A stretch of 7,342 nucleotides of DNA from an uncultured bacterium (lineage in GTDB: Bacteria > Hydrothermota > Tepidihabitantia > Tepidihabitantales > Tepidihabitantaceae): the NCBI GenBank assembly GCA_937139435.1, contig CAKZPX010000043.1, positions 1 through 7,342 of the forward strand, read 5' to 3'. Below the pieces are notes generated by a model. That model made no database searches. It was not told the origin of the DNA and saw nothing but the letters and a program-made list of their open reading frames with translations. This document shows positions 1 through 5,017 of this stretch, piece after piece (the first letter of the stretch is position 1; every line of letters starts with the position of its first letter). The translations under genes were made by a program, and so were the position numbers.

Positions 1-21
1 TGCTCTATATCCCTTCAACAT
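1..21 (-). CDS. Possible start of a third leftward gene (partial)
   Basis: An ATG on the minus strand at bases 21-19 lies four bases after the TAG stop of the binding-protein gene and opens a frame (MLKGYRA) that runs off the window. An AGG seven bases upstream, inside the end of the preceding gene, could serve as ribosome binding site. In BtuF-type uptake operons the next gene is often the FecCD/BtuC permease, but seven codons cannot show this. The call rests on position and start context only. Confidence 0.3.
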
Positions 22-36
22 CTTCCTACCTGGAAG
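22..36 (-). repeat. Small hairpin over the binding-protein stop codon
   Basis: Arms CTTCC (22-26) and GGAAG (32-36) form a perfect 5-bp inverted repeat with a 5-base loop. On the minus-strand RNA the loop holds AGG and the start of the TAG stop, and the 3' arm abuts the possible next ATG at 21. A terminating ribosome would melt it, so it might couple translation of the next gene. It is not followed by a T-run, so it is not a canonical terminator. A stem this short can occur by chance. Confidence 0.3.
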
Positions 37-868
37 AACGGAACAGTCGGGCGAGCAGCAATATACCGTCAACTATTCTGGGTCCGGGACGTAAAAGTAA
101 GTCCTCATTCAGATTGCTGTACACTCGACCGGTGCGAACCGCCGAAATTTTTAACCAGCCCAACCGTTCCCCCACCTCCTTAACTCCTGTCCCGGGATGG
201 AGTAACAAAATAACATCCGGATTTGCCTGCACCACCATTTCTGGCTCAATAACCGGATAGGGTGCCTTGACACTTTCAAAAACATTTCTTCCTCCCGCCC
301 TTCGAACTACATCGTTGATAAACGCCCCGTCACCAACACTGATCAATGGCGCCGCCGATAATTCAATGTATACCTTCAATTGATTGTTAACGTCAGGTAA
401 CGAATCCAGACGCCGTTTCATCTCGCCAACCAATTCCCGGGCACGTTCCACCCTGTTCAGAATCACACCCACCGACTCAATTTCGGCAAACACGCCATCA
501 ACATTTTGGGGCGCAGAAATAAAAACCCGGATTCCCATTTCCTTAAGTCTTTCTATTAACCGCTGATGAATTGGCAGGGTAGCAAAAACTACTTTAGGTT
601 TTAAAAATACAATGCGCTCCAGCTCAGGCAGCTGAAAATCCCCCACCTTATATTTCCGTCTTGCCTCAGCAGGAAAATCGCATTGATTGGTATTACCCAC
701 CAGCAGGTCTCCTGCGCCTAAAGCATATATAACCTCAGTAACACTGGGCACGAGAGAAACACAGTAACACCCTCCTGGGGTTCTGGCGTTCCGGGAACTA
801 TTTCTGCTGCAGAATACCCCACCAGCAACGAAAACAATACTGACTGCGGTACTAATCGCAAGTCGCAT
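26..868 (-). CDS. BtuF-like periplasmic metal-chelate binding protein (ABC transporter)
   Basis: This 280-residue protein is a periplasmic substrate-binding protein of the helical-backbone (TroA/BtuF/FecB-like) class. Such proteins capture vitamin B12, heme or an Fe-siderophore and deliver it to an ABC importer. A hydrophobic signal segment covers residues 2-19. The family signature follows: SLVPSVTEVIYALG (38-51), VVGxT-like VGNTNQCDFP (57-66), KVGDF (74-78) and the PELERIVFLKP stretch (81-91). The second lobe has a typical INDVVRRAGGRNVF (184-197) and ends with the hallmark LRPGPRIVDG (259-268). Length is normal for the family. A Cys at residue 20 follows the signal, but the preceding GVF is a poor lipobox, so lipid anchoring is uncertain. 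The ATG at 868 has AAAGGA five bases upstream and starts one base after the trmI stop, implying translational coupling. Substrate cannot be decided; B12 is a guess from the closest-looking family. Confidence 0.88.
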   Translation of the reverse strand: MRLAISTAVSIVFVAGGVFCSRNSSRNARTPGGCYCVSLVPSVTEVIYALGAGDLLVGNTNQCDFPAEARRKYKVGDFQLPELERIVFLKPKVVFATLPIHQRLIERLKEMGIRVFISAPQNVDGVFAEIESVGVILNRVERARELVGEMKRRLDSLPDVNNQLKVYIELSAAPLISVGDGAFINDVVRRAGGRNVFESVKAPYPVIEPEMVVQANPDVILLLHPGTGVKEVGERLGWLKISAVRTGRVYSNLNEDLLLRPGPRIVDGILLLARLFRSSR

Positions 869-869
869 T

Positions 870-1658
870 TTATTCCTTTATTGCTGCTTCCTCAACTGTT
901 GCCTTGTGGGCAAATACCAGATAAGCGGTATGAGCAACCATTCGGTCAACCGGTCTGATACCCGTTTCACGTAAAAACAAACCCCGTTCCAGAATCTCCT
1001 TCGCCCGAATCCGGACAAACCTCTCGGCACCCAGCGCCGATGTTAAACGACGCAATTGCTCTACGGTAGGCACAAGCGCCGCAAGGGCATATCCATTCTT
1101 TAATGCCCTTTTCGCCGCTCCCACCAGCAACCAGGGCTCGGGTACATCTAAAAAAACTGCATCAACCTCCTGTTGCAGGAACCCCTGCTCTGCTGGGTCG
1201 GCAACGAAAAACTCACATACTCCCTCAAGATGATAACGGGCAACATTCTCCCGGGCGTTAACACTAAACTCCATCCTTTTTTCATAAGAGTAAACCCTGC
1301 CATCAGGACGAACAAAATTTGCCAGTACCGTGGTGAGTGCCCCCGAACCCGAACCAACCTCAATTACCCTTGCCCCGGGAAAAACCAGTGTCTGCAAAAG
1401 CATTAAGCCGGTGTCTTTGGGATATACGATAGTGGTAGTGCGTTTTACCTTCAACATCAAATCGGACAGGGTTGGTTTCAGTAGATAGAATCGTGCCCCC
1501 ATCTGGGTTTCTACCCAATCACCAAAACTCTTACCAAAAATATCTGAGAAACTCAAGTTTCCCCGGTGTGTTGAAAACATCCCTGTTTCTTGAACCAGCA
1601 CCAAAAACTTAAAATCCTCGGAATGGTAAAGAAGAACGAAATCGCCCGCTTTAATCAT
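870..1658 (-). CDS. trmI: tRNA (adenine-58-N1)-methyltransferase TrmI
   Basis: TrmI uses S-adenosylmethionine to methylate N1 of A58 in the T-loop of tRNA (A57 and A58 in some archaea), a cytoplasmic modification that stabilises tRNA and is prominent in thermophiles. The 262-residue protein has the full family layout. A small N-terminal beta domain (about 1-65) comes first, then IVYPKDTG (77-84) leading into the Rossmann domain. SAM motif I is VIEVGSGSGAL (98-108), the acidic ribose-binding end of beta2 is SYEKR (124-128), and the catalytic-pocket motif is LDVPEPW (170-176). The C-terminal IRPVDRMVAHTAYLVFA (234-250) matches the conserved segment of the family's tetramer/active site. Nothing is missing and the length is typical. 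It is the first gene of the leftward operon, followed after one base by the BtuF-like gene. No Shine-Dalgarno lies at useful spacing before the ATG; its promoter abuts the start codon. Confidence 0.93.
   Translation of the reverse strand: MIKAGDFVLLYHSEDFKFLVLVQETGMFSTHRGNLSFSDIFGKSFGDWVETQMGARFYLLKPTLSDLMLKVKRTTTIVYPKDTGLMLLQTLVFPGARVIEVGSGSGALTTVLANFVRPDGRVYSYEKRMEFSVNARENVARYHLEGVCEFFVADPAEQGFLQQEVDAVFLDVPEPWLLVGAAKRALKNGYALAALVPTVEQLRRLTSALGAERFVRIRAKEILERGLFLRETGIRPVDRMVAHTAYLVFAHKATVEEAAIKE
874..879 (-). promoter_or_regulatory. Ribosome binding site of the BtuF-like gene
   Basis: AAAGGA on the minus strand lies five bases before the ATG at 868 and within the last codons of trmI. It supports the chosen start and shows that this downstream gene uses Shine-Dalgarno initiation, unlike trmI. 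Confidence 0.65.
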
Positions 1659-1664
1659 TATCCC

Positions 1665-1692
1665 ATTCTAAACCTTTCTTAATTTCTGTCAA
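1665..1692 (-). promoter_or_regulatory. Promoter of trmI, leaderless layout
   Basis: On the minus strand a perfect -35 box TTGACA (1692-1687) is followed after 16 bases by TAGAAT (1670-1665), five of six matches to the -10 consensus. Only six bases (GGGATA) separate the -10 box from the trmI ATG at 1658, so the expected start of transcription falls on or next to the A of the ATG. The AAGG upstream is 14 bases from the ATG and lies within the promoter spacer, so it could not serve as a ribosome site in such a transcript. Confidence 0.72.
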
Positions 1693-1930
1693 CTATCCTC
1701 GCCCGACATTCCTCTGCAAACAAAATAGAATACATAAGAATAAATATTCCCTGAACAAACTATGTGCTCAAACGAAAGCTTTCTCATTAACGGTTTACGA
1801 TAGAAATAACTTCTTCATCCGCCAGTCGTCATTAAAAAGTAAAAACACTACACCGGATACTGAAATGAAAGATAAGGCATCCATTTCCCGATAGTTAAAC
1901 TATAAACTGTTAACCAAAACTGATTAAAAT

Positions 1931-1976
1931 GGGGCAGGCTGGGGGATAACCCGGGGTTACCCCCGGAACAGTCCCC
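1931..1976. repeat. GC-rich stem-loop in the intergenic region
   Basis: GGGGG (1941-1945), a bulged A, and TAACC (1947-1951) pair with GGTTA (1955-1959) and CCCCC (1960-1964) around a three-base CGG loop, giving ten Watson-Crick pairs. On the plus-strand RNA it extends by a U-G and a C-G pair (1939-1940 with 1965-1966). After an internal loop, GGGG (1931-1934) can pair with CCCC (1973-1976). No T-run follows on the plus strand, and the minus strand has only CCCCATTTT. The element lies about 165 bases upstream of the predicted start of the rightward transcript, so it is not in that mRNA. It may be part of a small RNA or a DNA-level element; function unknown. Confidence 0.55.
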
Positions 1977-2062
1977 GAGATTACCCGGCGAAGATTTCTC
2001 TGCCATCTCTTTACCCCGATGGAATTACTACTTGGTTTCTCTACAGACAACACCAATTCAGA

Positions 2063-2090
2063 CTCTGACAGAGAGATCCTGACACAGGAT
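2063..2090. promoter_or_regulatory. Tandem palindromes, candidate operator
   Basis: Two perfect palindromes sit almost back to back: CTCTG-A-CAGAG (2063-2073) and ATCCTG-ACA-CAGGAT (2076-2090). Both contain CTGACA, giving an imperfect direct repeat CTGACAGAG/CTGACACAG (2065 and 2079, 14 bases apart). Their centres are 15 bases apart and lie 24-39 bases upstream of the -35 box at 2107. This arrangement would suit a dimeric transcription factor acting on the rightward promoter. The regulator is unknown; none is encoded in the window. Confidence 0.45.
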
Positions 2091-2106
2091 AACCATCCCT
2101 TATTCC

Positions 2107-2134
2107 TTGACTTTTCTGGACAAGAAAATATTAT
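2107..2134 (+). promoter_or_regulatory. Promoter of the rightward envelope operon, leaderless layout
   Basis: TTGACT (2107-2112) matches the -35 consensus at five of six bases and is followed after 16 bases by TATTAT (2129-2134), five of six for the -10 box. Nine bases separate the -10 box from the ATG at 2144, so transcription should begin within a few bases of the start codon. No purine-rich ribosome site lies between the boxes and the ATG. Confidence 0.7.
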
Positions 2135-2143
2135 CATAATATC

Positions 2144-3439
2144 ATGTTAGTTGCATTGGCATTACTAATTTGCACCGAAACGCCGTCAACCCTCATCCCA
2201 CCCCCATTTTCCCATACCCTGGGTTTCACCCGCATCAGTAGTTTCTATCTCAACCTCTATTTGGGAAATGATTTTAATGTAAACGACCCCCAGGGGCTTG
2301 CCTGTACAAAAATCAAAGCGGAGGAAGACACCACCACCTGGCGGGACGATGCGCTATTAACTCTGTTTGCAGTAAACTCGGGCAGCGGTCAAATAGTTTA
2401 CAATATCAAATTCAGCAAGGTGGGAATTTTCGGCTCTAAAGGAAACGGAGAGGGACAATTCAATCGCCCCCATGGTATTGCCTGTAATGAAGATGGCGAT
2501 GTTTACGTTGCGGATACTGATAACAATCGTCTTGTCCGGTTAAAATATGCTAATGGTAACCTGCGCTGGGTAGGAGTGGTTGATTCCACTCTAAAATTAC
2601 CTTACGATGTAACAATGGATTCGCAAGGACGGGTTTATGTAACCGACAGGAACTCGGGAATAACCGTTTACGCCCCTGACAACACCCGCATAGCCAGTTA
2701 TAATCCAGGGTTAGAATCTACTGGTGCAATTGCTATTCTGGACCATGTGGCACCGTTCAATGAAACTGGACTTGACCTCCTGGTGGTTGTTGACCGCTCC
2801 GGGACAAGGATCAACCAGCTATCGCTTTCTGGAGAAATCCGCCGCCAGATTGACTGGCGCACCATTGGTCTGGACACCGCCGACTTCGCCTACTGTGCCT
2901 TTGACCGCTACGGTAATCTTTATGTAACCGACCGGGCAAATTCTCAGATTCACATATTCGATTCCCGATTAAAATATATCATCTCTTTTGGAAAGGGTAC
3001 TGGCGCATCCGGCAATCAGCCAGTGTTTAACTCCCCGCGCGGCATTGCTATCGGCAGGAAATTCGGTCAGGTATTTATTGCCGAGGCAGATGGCGGACAG
3101 TACTATCTTATTGCTCTTGATGGTTACCTTATCGGGTGCTTTCCGGAAAAGTTTAACTCCCTTCGTCCCGGAACTACCATTGCCCTCTACCTTACCCAGC
3201 GAGCAGAGATTATTGTAGAGATACATGACGAAACAGAAAAAATAATTCGCACTCTCACCCCGCCTTATCAGCAGGGTCCTGGAGAAGTACTCATTGTCTG
3301 GGACGGACGCGACAACCGGGGCGAACTCGTTCCGGAAGGCGAATATACAATCAGGGTCACAATACGTCCCACCTATTCAAAGCCGCGTTACACATTTAAA
3401 AAGGAAATTGTCGGTCGTGTGGTTCGCACACCAGGATAA
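2144..3439 (+). CDS. Secreted NHL-repeat beta-propeller protein with FlgD-Ig-like C-terminus
   Basis: The 431-residue protein starts with a short hydrophobic segment (2-10), probably an export signal with a minimal N-region. NHL repeats follow, clearest at GEGQFNRPHGIACNEDGDVYVADTDN (from 103), LPYDVTMDSQGRVYVTDRN (152-170), FAYCAFDRYGNLYVTDRANS (248-267) and FNSPRGIAIGRKFGQVFIAEADG (from 295). With the weaker segments at about 45-90 and 190-235 they could close a six-bladed propeller. Residues 340-408 form a FlgD-Ig-like module: VEIHDETEKIIRTL (358-371), then VWDGRDNRGELVPEGEYTIRV (from 385). NHL propellers usually bind protein or other ligands rather than catalyse; the ligand is unknown. 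The TMD-like signal and the barrel gene 17 bases downstream suggest an envelope or surface location. No further sorting domain follows the Ig-like module. The ATG was chosen because the promoter abuts it and it includes the signal segment. Confidence 0.85.
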   Translation: MLVALALLICTETPSTLIPPPFSHTLGFTRISSFYLNLYLGNDFNVNDPQGLACTKIKAEEDTTTWRDDALLTLFAVNSGSGQIVYNIKFSKVGIFGSKGNGEGQFNRPHGIACNEDGDVYVADTDNNRLVRLKYANGNLRWVGVVDSTLKLPYDVTMDSQGRVYVTDRNSGITVYAPDNTRIASYNPGLESTGAIAILDHVAPFNETGLDLLVVVDRSGTRINQLSLSGEIRRQIDWRTIGLDTADFAYCAFDRYGNLYVTDRANSQIHIFDSRLKYIISFGKGTGASGNQPVFNSPRGIAIGRKFGQVFIAEADGGQYYLIALDGYLIGCFPEKFNSLRPGTTIALYLTQRAEIIVEIHDETEKIIRTLTPPYQQGPGEVLIVWDGRDNRGELVPEGEYTIRVTIRPTYSKPRYTFKKEIVGRVVRTPG

Positions 3440-3445
3440 AACTCC

Positions 3446-3450
3446 GGGAG
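3446..3450 (+). promoter_or_regulatory. Ribosome binding site of the PorV-like gene
   Basis: GGGAG lies six bases before the ATG at 3457 in the 17-base gap after the propeller gene. Its presence contrasts with the lead gene of the same operon, which has none. Confidence 0.7.
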
Positions 3451-3456
3451 TTATCT

Positions 3457-4395
3457 ATGAATTACCGAAATTATTTATTTATAATAGCCGTAGCAGCGCT
3501 TCTCCCTGCTACACTGCTGGCAACAAAGTATGCTGGTGACTTTGAAGAACTGGGCACATCGGCACGAGCAATCGGGATGGGCGGAGCGGCAGTTACTGTT
3601 GCCTCTGACCCCAGTGCAATATATTATAACCCGTCGCTATCCACGCGTATCACTCGCACCGCCATTTTACTGATGCATTCTGAGGACTTCTCCGGTCTGG
3701 TAAAACACAACTTTCTGGGGATTGGATTGCCCGGAAAAAATCAAGCGCTGGGAATGGCGATACTCCACAACGGTATCCCCGGTATCAAACTCACCGAATT
3801 ACCCGATACTACTCAACCACCGGGAGAAAACAACCGTCCTTATGTGAAAAAAATCGTCTCTGCGAATCAGCTGGTTACCTATTTTAACTATGCGCGGACC
3901 ATTAATCCCGTCCTGTCTCTGGGGGGTAATGTCAAATTGATCTATCAAGACCTCGGAGGTACAGCAAATTGTTTTGGTATGGGTATTGACCTCGGCGCTA
4001 TTATTACTCCGATTACTGAGATTGACATCGGTCTCCGGGTACGTAATCTAAGCACCTCGCCCCTATTCTGGAATACCGGTAGCTATGAGTATATCTACCC
4101 GCGCGGTGCAGTCGGAATCAGTAAACTGTTCCGTTTCGGTCGCGATCGACTGCGACTTGCTGTAGAAAGTGAATTAGATTTTGTCGAGAAAAACTATGTT
4201 CCCAATTTCGGAGTGGAATATGTGTTCCGTAACGTCCTCGCCGGACGCCTCGGGATTTACCGCCACAATATCAGTTTTGGTGTCGGTTTTCGTTTTAGAA
4301 GTTTTCATATTGACTATGGCTATGCTGCCGGAGCGGCACCAGAAGCAAGAGAACTCGGTAGCCCACAACAATTCTCCGGAGGTGTAGAGTTTTAG
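3457..4395 (+). CDS. PorV/PorQ-family outer-membrane beta-barrel protein
   Basis: This 312-residue protein has a signal peptide (about 1-22, cleavage likely near LLA-TKYAG). The N-terminal hallmark of the PorV/PorQ (UPF0164) group follows: an F-x-x-L-G-T-S-A-R-A-I-G-M-G-G-A stretch (29-44), then V-A-S-D-P-S-A-I-Y-Y-N-P-S (48-60). The rest alternates polar and hydrophobic residues in beta-strand fashion, with repeated L/I-G-x-x-x-K/R strands (for example 153-164, 188-198, 262-280). It ends in FSGGVEF, whose terminal Phe resembles the signal read by the BAM machinery. In Bacteroidota PorV is a shuttle of the type IX secretion system, but relatives in other phyla are found without that system and their role is unclear. 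It is the second gene of the envelope operon. Its TAG stop overlaps the probable start of the kinase gene. Family confidence is high, function low. Confidence 0.86.
   Translation: MNYRNYLFIIAVAALLPATLLATKYAGDFEELGTSARAIGMGGAAVTVASDPSAIYYNPSLSTRITRTAILLMHSEDFSGLVKHNFLGIGLPGKNQALGMAILHNGIPGIKLTELPDTTQPPGENNRPYVKKIVSANQLVTYFNYARTINPVLSLGGNVKLIYQDLGGTANCFGMGIDLGAIITPITEIDIGLRVRNLSTSPLFWNTGSYEYIYPRGAVGISKLFRFGRDRLRLAVESELDFVEKNYVPNFGVEYVFRNVLAGRLGIYRHNISFGVGFRFRSFHIDYGYAAGAAPEARELGSPQQFSGGVEF
4378..4382 (+). promoter_or_regulatory. Ribosome binding site pointing to a GTT start for the kinase gene
   Basis: GGAGG lies in the last codons of the barrel gene. Six bases downstream, at 4389, is a GTT codon in the kinase frame; no ATG, GTG or TTG in any frame occurs at useful spacing apart from the overlapping GTG at 4382, which is out of the kinase frame. 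The site is strong and its placement decides where initiation should occur, although it could be a chance product of the Gly-Gly codons of the barrel protein. Confidence 0.5.
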
Positions 4396-4988
4396 GTCCG
4401 GAACTCGGTCGGAAACTGGCGCATCTAACCGCCCTTATAATCCCGCTTGCTTATTACGCTATCCCCCGCCGGGATCTTGCCTTAGGATTGATGGCAATTG
4501 CCACCAGTATATTTCTAATCGTTGATCTGCTTCGGTTGCGTCTCAATCCATTCAAAGATATATTCATTATCCTTTTCGGTTCTCTTCTCCGCCGAAGAGA
4601 ATTTTCTTCCCTTACCGGAGGTAGTTATCTGATGGTAGCCTCGTTAGTGGCGATGTTACTTTTCGGGAGCAACAAAGGGGTGTTTATCGCCGCTGTTTCC
4701 TTTCTGGCAGTCGGTGATACAGTAGCAGCACTCATCGGTCTTTCCGTGGGCAGAATTAAAGTATTTCGGAAAACTCTTGAAGGAACTCTATCCGGTCTGG
4801 CTGCTTGCATCGGTGTCGCCTATATCGTGTCAATTCTGCCTGGTATTGACACGCCATTTACAATTGGTATCATAGGAGCAATATCTGCTTCGCTTGTTGA
4901 GGCATTACCTTTTGAGATAAACGATAATGTTGTCGTTCCGCTTTTTTCTGGCATAGTAATGATGATAACGATGCAGATTTTACATTGA
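4389..4988 (+). CDS. SEC59/DGK1/VTE5-family CTP-dependent lipid kinase-like membrane protein, non-canonical start
   Basis: Members of this family transfer phosphate from CTP to lipid alcohols such as dolichol, phytol or diacylglycerol, in the membrane. Counting from the GTT at 4389 the protein has 199 residues, the usual size. Conserved points are E5-x-x-R8-K9-x-x-H12 at the N-terminus, D46, TGGSY (76-80), the nucleotide-site-like VGD (108-110) with following AxxxG (114-117) and G121, KTLEG (128-132), and E171 to DN (179-180). Hydrophobic stretches at about 12-25, 31-50, 55-66, 79-92, 98-120, 134-150 and 158-170 fit a multi-pass protein. The first ordinary start codons, TTG 4488 and ATG 4491, would delete the E-RK-H motif. 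The frame is open back to a TAG at 4359, with no ATG, GTG or TTG before 4488; ATT 4371 is the only other near-cognate. The gene overlaps the barrel gene by seven bases. Substrate is unknown; a polyprenol is plausible. Confidence 0.75.
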   Translation, partial: VLGPELGRKLAHLTALIIPLAYYAIPRRDLALGLMAIATSIFLIVDLLRLRLNPFKDIFIILFGSLLRRREFSSLTGGSYLMVASLVAMLLFGSNKGVFIAAVSFLAVGDTVAALIGLSVGRIKVFRKTLEGTLSGLAACIGVAYIVSILPGIDTPFTIGIIGAISASLVEALPFEINDNVVVPLFSGIVMMITMQILH

Positions 4989-5006
4989 TATCCGAAGAGA
5001 AATAAA

Positions 5007-5013
5007 AAGGAGG
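5007..5013 (+). promoter_or_regulatory. Ribosome binding site of the SurA-like chaperone gene
   Basis: AAGGAGG, nearly the complete anti-16S complement, lies four bases before the ATG at 5018, in the 29-base gap after the kinase gene. It is the strongest ribosome site in the window and fixes the start. Confidence 0.85.
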
Positions 5014-5017
5014 CAGA

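Larger units (their letters stand above)
1659..2143. other. Divergent intergenic region, 485 bases
   Basis: The region separates the two divergent operons and carries their promoters at its edges. Most of it is AT-rich, with a sharp GC-rich island at about 1931-1990 containing a stem-loop. Other symmetric elements are a perfect 10-bp palindrome GAAAGCTTTC (1774-1783), a loose GTTAA/TTAAC pair (1894-1898 and 1910-1914), and two tight palindromes at 2063-2090. TTACCC occurs at 1957, 1981 and 2011. I see no convincing gene, tRNA or known riboswitch here. The only longer open frame (minus strand, 1910-2137) has no ribosome site and an implausible composition. About 410 bases between the two promoters remain unexplained. 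Confidence 0.7.

Noticed and set aside
1148..1406. Overlapping open frames within trmI on both strands
   Set aside because: trmI is unambiguous from its motifs in this stretch; the others lack ribosome sites and family-like composition.
1774..1783. Perfect palindrome GAAAGCTTTC as a regulatory site
   Set aside because: It is isolated, about 80 bases upstream of the nearest promoter box, and a single 10-bp palindrome is not surprising in this much AT-rich DNA.
1941..1964. Stem-loop as a rho-independent terminator
   Set aside because: No T-run follows on the plus strand, only CCCCATTTT on the minus strand, and no gene ends into it from either side.
1910..2137. 75-codon open frame on the minus strand in the intergenic region
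   Set aside because: It has no ribosome site, spans the GC-rich stem-loop, both palindromes and the opposite-strand promoter, and its Pro/Ser/Gly-rich product resembles no family I know.
1659..2143. Cobalamin or other riboswitch controlling the BtuF-like gene
   Set aside because: I found no recognisable B12-box-like sequence, and the predicted trmI transcript begins at its ATG, leaving no leader for a riboswitch.
4387..4400. Programmed -1 frameshift from the barrel gene into the kinase frame at GAGTTTTAG
   Set aside because: The frames do fit a -1 slip, but the bases G-TTT-TAG do not make a good slippery heptamer, and a fusion of an outer-membrane barrel to an inner-membrane kinase makes no biological sense. 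Reinitiation is simpler.
4488..4988. Kinase gene starting at TTG 4488 (or ATG 4491) as a 166-residue protein
   Set aside because: This start removes the conserved E-RK-H segment and the first membrane stretch. The only purine run, AGGA at 4484-4487, is adjacent to these codons and too close to act as a ribosome site.
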